37,821 nt of DNA from an uncultured Bacilli bacterium (GTDB lineage Bacteria > Bacillota_I > Bacilli_A > RF39 > UBA660): NCBI GenBank assembly GCA_944331935.1, contig CALVIV010000011.1, positions 1 to 37,821 of the forward strand, written 5' to 3'. A program made the translations under genes and the position numbers. Below are positions 17,473-25,664 of this stretch, one piece after another (position 1 is the first letter of the stretch; each line of letters begins with the position of its first letter). The notes below the pieces were generated by a model. That model saw only the letters and a list, made by a program, of their open reading frames with translations, was not told where the DNA came from and ran no database searches.

Positions 17473-18369
17473 ATGCTTGAGGTTAAACATATTACAAAAT
17501 ATTATGGAAATAATAGGGCAGTTAATGATCTGTCATTTACTGTTAATGATGGAGAAATCTTTGGCTTACTTGGTGAGAATGGAGCTGGTAAAACTACTAC
17601 TTTTAGAATTATTATGGGCTTAATTGAAGCTAGCAGTGGTGAAGTTTTACTTGATGGTAAGAAAATTGATTATAACTTAACAGATAAAATAGGTTTTGTT
17701 ACAGAAGAAAGAAGCTTACTTACGAAACTTACAGTCTTAGAACAACTTACCTTTTATGGAGTTTTAAAAGGACTAGATGAGAGGACTATTGAAAAAGATA
17801 TTGATAAATGGTTAGAGAAGTTTTCTATTGCTAGTTATAAAAATAGAAAGATTAAAGAGTTATCTAAAGGTAATCAACAAAAGATTCAGTTTATTTCTGC
17901 AATTATTAATCATCCTAAACTATTAATATTAGATGAACCTTTTACAGGGCTTGATCCTATCAATGTTAAATTGATGAAAGATGCTATATATGATTTACAA
18001 AAAGAAGGAACATCTATTATCTTTTCATCACACCAAATGGAATATATTGAAGACTTTTGTGAGAAGCTAGTTATTCTTGTAAAAGGACATCCTGTTGTTA
18101 GTGGAATGTTAAAAGATATTAAAGAAGAATTTGGTATTAAAAATATTATGTTAAGAGGAGATGATTTGCCTCTTGAAAAACTTAAGAAAGTTAAAGGTGT
18201 AATAAGTGTTTCTAAAGTAAGAGGAGAAATAGAAGTTAAGGTAGAAGATAAGACTGTTGCTCCTAAAATATTTGCTTTAGTTAAAAACTCTAATATTACT
18301 AAGTATGATGTAGTAGAACCAACACTTAATGAAATATTTATTGCAAAAGTAGGGGGTATCCATGAATAG
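17473..18369 (+). CDS. ABC exporter ATPase (NatA-like)
   Basis: A 298-residue ATPase: Walker A GLLGENGAGKTTTF, a signature LSKGNQQKIQF, Walker B LLILDEPFTGLDP and switch SSHQMEYIEDFC. A C-terminal ~80-residue regulatory extension (DUF4162-like, with FAL...... and TLNEIFIAKVG) marks the NatA/YhaQ-type group that works with ABC-2 permeases. Its stop overlaps the permease start by 8 bases. NatAB exports sodium; relatives confer drug or antimicrobial-peptide tolerance, so the substrate is open. AAGGAGAG precedes the ATG, and the gene starts 11 bases after the DMT carrier, so it may be read from the same transcript. Confidence 0.9.
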   Translation: MLEVKHITKYYGNNRAVNDLSFTVNDGEIFGLLGENGAGKTTTFRIIMGLIEASSGEVLLDGKKIDYNLTDKIGFVTEERSLLTKLTVLEQLTFYGVLKGLDERTIEKDIDKWLEKFSIASYKNRKIKELSKGNQQKIQFISAIINHPKLLILDEPFTGLDPINVKLMKDAIYDLQKEGTSIIFSSHQMEYIEDFCEKLVILVKGHPVVSGMLKDIKEEFGIKNIMLRGDDLPLEKLKKVKGVISVSKVRGEIEVKVEDKTVAPKIFALVKNSNITKYDVVEPTLNEIFIAKVGGIHE

Positions 18370-19678
18370 AAAATTCCTTTATTTAACCAAAGTAAGTTTA
18401 AGAAAAAAGTTTAAAACTAAATGGTTTGTTATTACTAATATAATACTTGCCGTAGCGATAGTACTTTTCTTAAACATTAATTCTATTGTCTCTTTCTTTG
18501 GAGGAGATTTTGATAGTAAAACTAATATAATTGTTGTAGATAATGGTACTAATAGTTATAGTTTATTTGAAAAGAATATAGAAAGTTATGCTAGTACAAT
18601 AAACTCTGATGAAGAAGATGTAAAAGTAACAGTTAAAAAGAGTGAAAAAGATGTTGATAAAATAAAAGATAATCTAAAAGATGATGAGATATTAGTAGAA
18701 TTAAATAGTGATAGCACAGAATACTTGAAAGCTAAAGTTACTTCTAATAAGAAAATAGATACTTTAACTTATCAAGTATTATCTCAGAGCTTAAATTCTA
18801 CTAAGACTACTATTGGTATGGCTATTAATAATATAGATGCTACTACATTAAATAATATCTCTAGTCCTGTAACAATAGATAGAGTAGTTCTTAATGAAAG
18901 TGATAATGTAGATGAAAATATGGGACTTATTATGAGTAGTGTCTTTCCTACAATCATTTTACCATTCTTTATGTTGACGATGATCTTGATACAGATGGTA
19001 GGGGGTGAAATATGTGAAGAGAAAACAACTCGTAGTATGGAAATAATTATATCTAATGTTTCTCCTAAACAACACTTAATGTCTAAGATACTTGCTAGTA
19101 ATATCTTTGTTATCGTTCAAGGCTTACTTTTAGTTGTTTATGCTGTGGTTGGTCTATTAATAAGTACTAATATGTTAAGTACTGGAATGTCACTACCTAG
19201 TGAAGTTACATCTATCTTGGATAGTCTAGTAGCATCTGGTTTTATTGAAAAGTTAATCTATGTAATACCATTAACTTTAATCTTAATAGTTTTATCATTC
19301 CTAGCATATTCCATTGTCGCAGGTATTCTTGCTTCTATGACTGTTAATATGGAAGACTTTAGTCAATTACAGACACCTTTGGTATTTCTTTCTTTAGGAG
19401 GATATTATTTAGCGATGATGGCTGGTATGTTTAATGGTTCACTTCTTATTAGAATACTTTCATATGTACCATTCTTATCATCATTTGTTAGTCCTAGTCT
19501 TTATATGATGGGAGAGATAGGTTTAATAGATATAGTTATCTCCATTGTAGTACTTATTATCTTTATCTATTTAATATTACATTTTGGTATTAGAGTATAT
19601 AAAGTAGGAATACTTAATTATTCTAATGAAAAAGTATGGAGTAAGTTCTTTAAAGCTTTTAAGAGTAAAGATGTATAA
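18362..19678 (+). CDS. ABC-2 permease (NatB/YhaP-like)
   Basis: 438 residues. One N-terminal helix is followed by a ~150-residue external domain with many Lys/Asp residues, then a block of five or six helices. The block begins with PTIILPFFMLTMILIQM and GGEICEEKTTRSMEIIISN, the ABC-2 signature that couples to the ATPase (E..E.tt.s.eiiIs..sp...m.sKi). It forms the membrane part of the exporter with the preceding gene. A terminator follows. Confidence 0.9.
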   Translation: MNRKFLYLTKVSLRKKFKTKWFVITNIILAVAIVLFLNINSIVSFFGGDFDSKTNIIVVDNGTNSYSLFEKNIESYASTINSDEEDVKVTVKKSEKDVDKIKDNLKDDEILVELNSDSTEYLKAKVTSNKKIDTLTYQVLSQSLNSTKTTIGMAINNIDATTLNNISSPVTIDRVVLNESDNVDENMGLIMSSVFPTIILPFFMLTMILIQMVGGEICEEKTTRSMEIIISNVSPKQHLMSKILASNIFVIVQGLLLVVYAVVGLLISTNMLSTGMSLPSEVTSILDSLVASGFIEKLIYVIPLTLILIVLSFLAYSIVAGILASMTVNMEDFSQLQTPLVFLSLGGYYLAMMAGMFNGSLLIRILSYVPFLSSFVSPSLYMMGEIGLIDIVISIVVLIIFIYLILHFGIRVYKVGILNYSNEKVWSKFFKAFKSKDV

Positions 19679-19737
19679 CTGCTTTAAAAAGTTATTTCGT
19701 TTTAACAAAATAACTTGATATAGAAACAGTTAAAGAG

Positions 19738-19765
19738 AAGACGAGATAAATACATTCGTCTTTTT
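19738..19765 (+). terminator. Terminator after the NatAB-like genes
   Basis: AAGACGA (19738-19744) pairs with TCGTCTT (19756-19762), extendable by G-T pairs into the flanking AAAGAG/TTTCTTT, followed by a T-rich tail. A second AT-rich inverted repeat (AAGTTATTT...AAATAACTT, about 19689-19716) lies just upstream without a clear T-run. Confidence 0.7.
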
Positions 19766-19766
19766 C

Positions 19767-19795
19767 TTTATAATTATTTAATTCTGTGATAGACT
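19767..19795 (+). promoter_or_regulatory. Probable promoter of the dehydrogenase gene
   Basis: TAGACT at 19790-19795 with an extended -10 TG at 19787-19788 and a weak -35 TTTATA at 19767-19772 (17-base spacer). Confidence 0.5.
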
Positions 19796-19811
19796 AATTA
19801 TAGAAGGATTG

Positions 19812-20732
19812 ATGAAGATGAAGAAAGTTGTAATTATAGGTTGTGGTAATGTAGGACTTGAGTATTTAAAGAAAATGTGTATGACTGATATCTCTTTAGA
19901 TATAAGTTTAATTGATGTAGATGAAGAGAGACTTGAAGGAGAGATACTTGATTTAGAACAATCTTTAGTCTATAGAAATAGTAATATCAATATAAAACTT
20001 GGTGATTATAGTGACTGTGATAATGCTGACATAGTTGTAATAACTGCGGGTGTTCCACAGTCTACAAAGGATAGAATGAGTGATTTAGAGAAAGCGAATG
20101 AGATAGTAGTTGATATTACTAATAAGTTAAGAGATACATCTTTTAAAGGTATTGTTTTAGTCGCTTGTAACCCTTTAGATGTTATAACAGAGTTAATCGC
20201 TCATTATACAGATTATCCTTATAATAGAGTAATAGGTACGGGAACAATGTTAGATACAGCAAGATTAAAGTCATTAATCAGTAAAAAGATTAAAGTTAAA
20301 CCTAATGATATAAATGTCTATGTTTTAGGAGAACATGGTAATAGTCAGTTTGTCGCTTGGAGTAATGCTAATATAGGGTTAGAAAATATAAGCCATTTTT
20401 TATCACTTGATGATAAAGAAGAATTAGAAGATGAGACTAGACATATGGGTGGTGTTATAGTTAAACATAAAGGTTATACTAGTGATGGAGTAGCATCCTG
20501 TCTTTTAGAACTTACCTTATGTATTCTTAATGACTTAAAGAAAGTATATCCAGTATCAAATTATAATACTACTTATGATGTATATATATCTACCCCTTGT
20601 GTTATAGGTAAAAAAGGAATAGAGAAAGTTATTAATATAAAATTAACTGAGGAAGAAGAAGAAAAATTGGAAAGTAGTGCTGAAGTAATCAGTGAAGCAC
20701 TTGATAAAATATTACCAAAAGAGTTGTATTAG
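19812..20732 (+). CDS. L-lactate / L-2-hydroxyacid dehydrogenase
   Basis: About 305 residues, the usual size of the lactate/malate dehydrogenase family. The NAD loop is VVIIGCGNVGLEYLKKM; VACNPLDVIT, GTMLDTARLKSLI and GEHGNSQF follow, the last bearing the catalytic His and the middle ones the substrate Arg and Asn/Asp. In the mobile loop ITAGVPQSTKDRMSDL, the Gln that favours lactate-type over malate-type substrates is present, while the usual G-E before the Arg is replaced by K-D. That suggests lactate or a bulkier 2-hydroxyacid (hydroxyisocaproate-type). It would regenerate NAD in fermentation. Both ATGs at 19812 and 19818 follow AGAAGG; 19818 has the better spacing and gives a standard MKKVV start. 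Confidence 0.85.
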   Translation: MKMKKVVIIGCGNVGLEYLKKMCMTDISLDISLIDVDEERLEGEILDLEQSLVYRNSNINIKLGDYSDCDNADIVVITAGVPQSTKDRMSDLEKANEIVVDITNKLRDTSFKGIVLVACNPLDVITELIAHYTDYPYNRVIGTGTMLDTARLKSLISKKIKVKPNDINVYVLGEHGNSQFVAWSNANIGLENISHFLSLDDKEELEDETRHMGGVIVKHKGYTSDGVASCLLELTLCILNDLKKVYPVSNYNTTYDVYISTPCVIGKKGIEKVINIKLTEEEEEKLESSAEVISEALDKILPKELY

Positions 20733-20744
20733 GAGGTATTAGTT

Positions 20745-21074
20745 ATGGGTAATTATTTATTTTTAGTAGTTATATTCTTATTTATGGCGATTGAAGCAGT
20801 TTGTGCATATAAGTTTTTTAGATTTAAGAAAATAAAGTTAGGTATATTTTCAACAATATATTTTCTTATTACTTTAATCCTTACTTTAAGTTTTTTTGGA
20901 AGCCGTGATGTAGTAGTAGAAAATGAAGTAGAGAGTCTTATTAATGGAATTACAGATATTAATCTTTTTGCAATCTTAATACTTATTCTTAATATAGGTA
21001 TGATAGTAATTAGTACTATTAGTTATGTTAAAGTAATGAAATTAAGTAGAGAGTTAAAAAATAATAAGAAGTGA
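20745..21074 (+). CDS. Small membrane protein, function unknown
   Basis: 109 residues with three hydrophobic helices (about 3-20, 32-50 and 70-93) and a basic C-terminus. I do not recognise the family. It follows the dehydrogenase by 12 bases with AGGAGG ahead of its ATG, so it is likely co-transcribed and truly translated. A terminator hairpin follows. Confidence 0.7.
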   Translation: MGNYLFLVVIFLFMAIEAVCAYKFFRFKKIKLGIFSTIYFLITLILTLSFFGSRDVVVENEVESLINGITDINLFAILILILNIGMIVISTISYVKVMKLSRELKNNKK

Positions 21075-21097
21075 TTATAATTAAAAAACTATAGAAA

Positions 21098-21140
21098 AGA
21101 AGAGAAAGACTTATAAAATATCTTCCTCTTCTGTTTTTTT
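21098..21140 (+). terminator. Terminator between convergent genes
   Basis: AGAAGAG (21098-21104) pairs with CTCTTCT (21126-21132), with inner AAGA/TCTT and an 11-base loop, followed by seven Ts (21134-21140). It ends the upstream + strand transcript and overlaps the last codons of the ATPase gene on the - strand. Confidence 0.72.
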
Positions 21141-22487
21141 ATCATCAATTGTTATAACTTTTGGAATCATTTCTTCTTTAGAATGTGGTATTTGCATATC
21201 ACTTTTTTTATTTTCTTCAACATCTACATCTTTTGATATTTCTTCTTTCTTTTCGTCATTATACTCAATACCTCTTATTTTACAATAGACATCTAAATCA
21301 TCATCAACATCTACTATTTTATAGATTTCATCAAAAGAGGTAGAGCCATCTAATACTTTCATTAGTCCATCTTGTAATAAAGTAATAACATCAGAAGTGT
21401 AAACCATTCTATTCAAATCTTCTTTCTCTAGATTTTCTTCATTTAGAGCATTTCTAATTTCATCATTGATCATTAATACCTCTTGAATAGCAATACGACC
21501 ACGATATCCTTTATTACATTTATCACAACCCTTAGGATTAGCATTGTATATTTCATCTACATCTTTATCTAAAGCTAGTTTAAAGACTTTTTTCTGATAT
21601 GGTGTAGTTTTCTCTTTAATATGACAATGTGGACATACCATTTTGGCAAGTTTCTGAGAAATAATACCTGTTAGGGCACTTGATAATAAATATCTTTCTA
21701 CATTCATATCAAGTAATCTTTCAATAGTACTTAGTGAGTTATTAGTATGGATTGTCGATAACACTAAGTGACCTGTGATAGAAGCACGTACAGCAATTTT
21801 AGCCGTTTCACTATCACGAATCTCTCCAATAAGAATAACGTTAGGGTCTTGTCTTAAAATAGATCTTAAGACAGTAGCAAAGTCAAGTCCTATCTCACTA
21901 TTTACTTGGACTTGATTTAAGCCTTCTAGATTCATTTCTATTGGATCTTCAACTGTAATTATGTTTGTCTCTTTTTTGTTTAATACTTGTAAAATTGAGT
22001 AAACTGTTGTACTTTTACCAGAACCTGTCGCTCCAGTTATTAAAATAATACCATTAGGTTCAGCGATCATTTTTTGTAACTTTTTAAAGTTATCATCATT
22101 AAAACCAAGAGATTCTATTCCTTCTAAGCTTCTAGAATAATCAAGAATACGAATAACACATTTCTCTCCTTCATTAGTAGGTAGGGTAGATACACGAGTT
22201 TCTAGATTAATACCTTTAATGGTTCCTTTTATAGAACCATCTTGGGGAAGTCTACTTTCAGTAATATTCATGTTGGCAATAAGCTTTATTCTTGTTATTA
22301 AATTTCTTTCATAAATCTTAGGTATTTCTGTATAATCCCTTAAATCTCCATCTATTCTAAATCTTACCATTAAAGAATTTTCTCTAGGATCAAAGTGAAT
22401 ATCACTAGCACCTGCTTCTGATGCCTTAGCAATAATATCATCTACGACATTAACAATAGGTGTTTTAGTCATATCATACGTTACCAA
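21111..22487 (-). CDS. Type II secretion / type IV pilus assembly ATPase (GspE/PilB family)
   Basis: About 458 residues. It starts almost directly with the core: VVDDIIAKASEAGASDIHFD and RFRIDG, so the long N-terminal docking domain of GspE/PilB is missing. Walker A is GATGSGKSTT, the Asp box TVEDPIE, Walker B ILIGEIRD, the His box HLVLSTIHTN, and a zinc site CPHC...CDKC precedes GYRGRIAIQEVL. It powers pseudopilus or pilus assembly at the inner membrane. An acidic tail of ~70 residues after the core is unusual. Initiation: the frame opens at a TTG (22496) touching the AAAGGGG ribosome site, so the TTG at 22487 (8 bases after it) is more likely; an ATG at 22472 is a third option. It is divergent from two prepilin-like genes. 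No GspF or prepilin peptidase is in the window. Confidence 0.9.
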   Translation of the reverse strand: MVTYDMTKTPIVNVVDDIIAKASEAGASDIHFDPRENSLMVRFRIDGDLRDYTEIPKIYERNLITRIKLIANMNITESRLPQDGSIKGTIKGINLETRVSTLPTNEGEKCVIRILDYSRSLEGIESLGFNDDNFKKLQKMIAEPNGIILITGATGSGKSTTVYSILQVLNKKETNIITVEDPIEMNLEGLNQVQVNSEIGLDFATVLRSILRQDPNVILIGEIRDSETAKIAVRASITGHLVLSTIHTNNSLSTIERLLDMNVERYLLSSALTGIISQKLAKMVCPHCHIKEKTTPYQKKVFKLALDKDVDEIYNANPKGCDKCNKGYRGRIAIQEVLMINDEIRNALNEENLEKEDLNRMVYTSDVITLLQDGLMKVLDGSTSFDEIYKIVDVDDDLDVYCKIRGIEYNDEKKEEISKDVDVEENKKSDMQIPHSKEEMIPKVITIDDKKTEEEDIL

Positions 22488-22500
22488 AAGTATCAACCCC

Positions 22501-22529
22501 TTTACTTTCTTTTATTCTTTTACTATAAT
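22501..22529 (+). promoter_or_regulatory. Promoter of the prepilin-like genes
   Basis: TTTACT (22501-22506), 17-base spacer, TATAAT (22524-22529). It is back-to-back with the opposite promoter; both -10 elements lie within 15 bases of each other. Confidence 0.6.
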
Positions 22530-22531
22530 AT

Positions 22532-22560
22532 ATTATATAGTAAGAATGACTTAATTACAA
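22532..22560 (-). promoter_or_regulatory. Promoter of the secretion ATPase gene
   Basis: On the - strand: TTGTAA (22560-22555), 17-base spacer, TATAAT (22537-22532). It sits within an interrupted palindrome (ATTCTT..ACTATA...TATAGTAAGAAT) that may be an operator. Confidence 0.75.
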
Positions 22561-22573
22561 GAGGGAGCTTAAA

Positions 22574-23116
22574 ATGAAAGAGAAAAAAGTGTTAAATAAG
22601 AAGGGATTTATGCTAGTAGAAACTTTAATAGTTGGTGTTTTTATTATGGGAATTTTTTCATTGCTTTATACTAATTTTTTCCCTCTAATTGGAGAATATG
22701 AAAGATATAAAGATTATGATACAGTAGAATCTACTTATATTGCTCATTGGGCTCGGATGATAGCTTTAAAAGGACTCCCCGAAACAAGTTATACAACAGC
22801 TAGAAATAAAGGATACTTAGATATAACAGATTGTTCTTTGTATACTGCCTCTGATGGACAACAAAACTGTGCAGCATTTGAAACTATGAATAACGTTTCT
22901 AAAGTTTATCTAACATCATACTCTGTAATTAATTTTAAGAATTTTGTCAAAGATAATAATAGTTTTAGTAGAAGTTTTAGAGAATATATTTCATATTTAC
23001 CTACTTATAGTAAAAATACAAGTAAAACACCTTCAACAGGATATTATAGAGTTATAGTTGAATATGTTTCAGATGATACATATAAATATGGTAATATTGA
23101 AGTATATAAAGGGTAG
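22574..23116 (+). CDS. Prepilin-like protein (type IV pilin N-terminal motif)
   Basis: 180 residues. A short basic leader NKKG is followed by FMLVETLIVGVFIMGIFSLL: the prepilin peptidase site lies after the Gly and Glu is at mature position 5, then a hydrophobic helix. The rest is a soluble, Tyr/Ser-rich domain. It is probably a minor pilin or pseudopilin assembled by the divergent ATPase, as in Gram-positive competence or T4P systems. GAGGGAG precedes the ATG, and the next prepilin-like gene starts 10 bases downstream. A pilus, DNA uptake or secretion role cannot be told apart. Confidence 0.85.
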   Translation: MKEKKVLNKKGFMLVETLIVGVFIMGIFSLLYTNFFPLIGEYERYKDYDTVESTYIAHWARMIALKGLPETSYTTARNKGYLDITDCSLYTASDGQQNCAAFETMNNVSKVYLTSYSVINFKNFVKDNNSFSRSFREYISYLPTYSKNTSKTPSTGYYRVIVEYVSDDTYKYGNIEVYKG

Positions 23117-23126
23117 GTGATAATTT

Positions 23127-23630
23127 ATGTTAAATAAAAGAGGGTTAACATCTGTTGAGTTATTAGTGTGTTTTGTTATTGTCTCAACTATAGTTGTTAG
23201 TATGTATAATTTAATATTAAGTTATCGCAATAAAGAACAAATAGAAGAGATTAATAATGAAGTTATTTCTTTTAGTAATACTCTACAAAGAGACATTCAA
23301 GAAGATTTTATTAAAGGTCATTTAGTTAATGTAGCTAATGTAAGTTCAAATGGATACAGAGCAACTTTTACCTTTGCTAATCCTAGTACTTATCAAACAA
23401 CTCTTAATATAAAACCAGATGATGGTATTATTAGTTATACAAAAAATGGTAATACAACTGATTATAAAATACCAAGTATTGCAGACTTAATGCTAAGCCC
23501 TGATTCTAAAATTGAGTATTTTCCTGCTACTAATGGTTATGTAAAAATTACCATAATTTTAACTCATCCAAATTTTGAAGATGAGACATATTCCTTTATG
23601 ATAAATTGTCCAGTTAATTATGTTTATTAG
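23127..23630 (+). CDS. Second prepilin-like protein
   Basis: 167 residues. The leader MLNKRG is followed by LTSVELLVCFVIVSTIVVSM, again with Gly at the cleavage site and Glu at position 5 of the mature form. The soluble part is beta-rich with no cysteine motif recognised. It is co-transcribed with the preceding pilin-like gene and converges on the YlbJ-like gene, overlapping it by four bases at the stops. It is likely a minor pseudopilin of the same machine. Confidence 0.83.
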   Translation: MLNKRGLTSVELLVCFVIVSTIVVSMYNLILSYRNKEQIEEINNEVISFSNTLQRDIQEDFIKGHLVNVANVSSNGYRATFTFANPSTYQTTLNIKPDDGIISYTKNGNTTDYKIPSIADLMLSPDSKIEYFPATNGYVKITIILTHPNFEDETYSFMINCPVNYVY

Positions 23631-24538
23631 AATAAAATGTAAAGAAGAGAAGCGATGGAAGTTTGAATTATTCTCCCTAAAAAGAAGTATTTATAGTCTA
23701 TATCTACTTCTTTTATGTTATTTAGGACTTGTAAATGAACTGAAAAACTGCCGAAGGTTATAAAGGTTAGTACAAGTAAGCCTTTTATGTAATTAGTAGT
23801 ATCAATTGTATTTACTAGACTAATACCACTAGTCATATCAAGAATACCTGTAATTATTGTTTTAAAAAAAGGATTTAGGGAAAGAGTACTTGTAAGTAAT
23901 TTACTAAAGAACATAAAGAAAGTAATACTTCCTAGCATAAATAAAAGGACTTTAATCGCATCATTTATCGCTTTAGGAAGTGCTTCTAAAAAAGACTTGT
24001 TTTGATGATTATTTATTATTTTAGAAGAAATAATTTCTTTAGGCCTTAGGATAATACCAAGTATTAGGTTAGATAGTATCTGAATGATTAATATTTTATA
24101 TGCAAGAGATAGACTATTTAAGATAAGACCACAAGTTCCTAGAACAAAAAGGGGATTGGCGAAGTGGGTAAAGGTTAAGAGGTAATTCGCAGTATCTTTA
24201 GAAATGCTTTTAGTCTTTAGACTTTCTACAATATATTTAGAGCCACTAGGAAAACCTGATATAAGACTAACTAAAATAATAAAAGAACTATTACCTTCAA
24301 CATGAAATATCTTTCTTATTAGGGGATTTAATTTTATGCTTATTTTAGTAGCAAGTCCTAGTTCTAAAAGAAGTGATGCAAGGACAAAGAAGGGGAATAT
24401 AGAAGGAAAGAGTTTTGTTTTAAAAATATTAATACTACTAATACCACTTTCTATAATTAGGGAAGGGTTAATAAAAATACCTAAGTAGAGAAATAATATA
24501 ATAAGTACTGCTAATAATTCTTGATATTTTCTTTTCAT
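23627..24538 (-). CDS. ylbJ: YlbJ-like (sporulation) integral membrane protein
   Basis: 303 residues, about eight helices. LFPSIFPFFVLASLLLELGL and LISGFPSGSKYIVESL are the recurring elements of the nucleoside-recognition/gate family to which the sporulation protein YlbJ belongs (FPFFVL... and SGYP.G.K). In Bacillus subtilis YlbJ is required for sporulation; its transported substrate is not established. The neighbouring divergent gene is YlbL-like, and ylbJ and ylbL are also close together in B. subtilis, which supports the identification. Whether this organism makes spores cannot be said from the window. GAAGGT precedes the ATG. Confidence 0.8.
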   Translation of the reverse strand: MKRKYQELLAVLIILFLYLGIFINPSLIIESGISSINIFKTKLFPSIFPFFVLASLLLELGLATKISIKLNPLIRKIFHVEGNSSFIILVSLISGFPSGSKYIVESLKTKSISKDTANYLLTFTHFANPLFVLGTCGLILNSLSLAYKILIIQILSNLILGIILRPKEIISSKIINNHQNKSFLEALPKAINDAIKVLLFMLGSITFFMFFSKLLTSTLSLNPFFKTIITGILDMTSGISLVNTIDTTNYIKGLLVLTFITFGSFSVHLQVLNNIKEVDIDYKYFFLGRIIQTSIASLLYILF

Positions 24539-24552
24539 AATATTACCTTCTT

Positions 24553-24561
24553 TGATATAAT
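24553..24561 (+). promoter_or_regulatory. Extended -10 promoter for the YlbL-like gene
   Basis: TGATATAAT: extended TG plus consensus TATAAT at 24556-24561. The -35 region (around 24533, TTTCAT) is poor and lies in the start of the divergent gene. Confidence 0.5.
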
Positions 24562-24583
24562 TTAATAGTAAAGGAATGATGAT

Positions 24584-25606
24584 ATGCTTAATAAAGTTTA
24601 TTTAAGATTAAAAAAAATTATGAAAGATTACTATAAAACTATTATATTTCTAGTGATATGTTACTTTGTTTTTACCTTCCCTTTGCCTTATTATATATAT
24701 GCTGGCGGAGGTACTATTAATATTGATGATAGAGTAGTAATAGATGGGGATAAAGATAAGAGTAAAGGTTCTCTTAACTTTGCTTATGTAAAAGAATTAG
24801 AAGGTAATGTGGCATCATTCATATTAGGTAATATTATTCCTGGCTATGATATAGAGAAGCAAGAAGATGTAGAGTTAAATGAAGATGAGACGAGTGAAGA
24901 TATTATGTTTAGAAATAAAATATACTTAGAAAATGCTAATCAAACTGCTATCATGCTAGCATATAAGAAAGCAGGAAAAGAGGTTAGGATAAAGAATGAA
25001 CACTTTTATATTATTTATGTAGAAGACAAAGAAGAAGATGGTCTAAGAGTAGGAGATGAACTTCTAAAAGTAAATGGTAAGGAAATAGAAAATGTAGAAG
25101 ATTACACTAATGAGATACAGAATCATGAAGTAGGAGAGAAGATTAAGGTAACAGTTAAAAGAGATGATAAAGAAAAAGATGTAATGGCAACAGTTAAAGA
25201 AGGAGATGATTATAAAGTAACAGGTGTTTCTGTTAGTACTATTTATGAATATAAGACTAATCCTAAAGTAGAACTTAACTTTAAAGAAAGTGAAGGTGGT
25301 CCTAGTGGAGGCTTGATGTTAACTCTTGCAATATATGATAAATTAACTAAAGGGGACTTAACTAATGGTTTAAAGATAGTTGGAACAGGTACTATAAGTA
25401 GTGATGGTACTGTTGGGGAGATTGGTGGTGTTAAATATAAGTTAAATGGAGCGGTAAAAGCCAAGGCTGACTTGTTTTTGGTACCTAAAGGTGATAATTA
25501 TAAAGAAGCTTTAAAAGAAAAAGAAGAACATGATTATGATATTGAAATTAAGGCGATAGGAACTTTTGATGAAGCGATGGAGTATTTAGAAAATATGAAT
25601 TCTTAA
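24584..25606 (+). CDS. ylbL: PDZ-domain Lon-like serine protease (YlbL/SepM-like)
   Basis: 340 residues. One N-terminal membrane helix (about 18-38) is followed by an external part with a PDZ domain (about 140-205, with EEDGLRVGDELLKVNGKEI) and a C-terminal Lon-type protease domain. The catalytic Ser is in GGPSGG (S241) and the Lys in GGVKYKLNGA (K286), a proper Ser/Lys dyad. YlbL in Bacillus takes part in the DNA-damage response by removing the cell-division inhibitor YneA; SepM in streptococci trims a peptide pheromone. The target here is unknown. AAGGA lies 8 bases before the ATG. A shared hairpin separates it from the convergent LCP gene. Confidence 0.9.
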   Translation: MLNKVYLRLKKIMKDYYKTIIFLVICYFVFTFPLPYYIYAGGGTINIDDRVVIDGDKDKSKGSLNFAYVKELEGNVASFILGNIIPGYDIEKQEDVELNEDETSEDIMFRNKIYLENANQTAIMLAYKKAGKEVRIKNEHFYIIYVEDKEEDGLRVGDELLKVNGKEIENVEDYTNEIQNHEVGEKIKVTVKRDDKEKDVMATVKEGDDYKVTGVSVSTIYEYKTNPKVELNFKESEGGPSGGLMLTLAIYDKLTKGDLTNGLKIVGTGTISSDGTVGEIGGVKYKLNGAVKAKADLFLVPKGDNYKEALKEKEEHDYDIEIKAIGTFDEAMEYLENMNS

Positions 25607-25630
25607 AAAGTGTTCATTTGGTAGACAAAA

Positions 25631-25664
25631 AGAAAAGAGATAAGTTATTTTGCTTATCTCTTTA
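25631..25664. terminator. Bidirectional terminator between convergent genes
   Basis: AAAGAGATAAG (25634-25644) pairs with CTTATCTCTTT (25653-25663), an 11-bp perfect stem with an 8-base loop. On the - strand it is followed by TCTTTTTG, so it works best for the LCP gene, whose stop codon is inside it. Confidence 0.8.
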
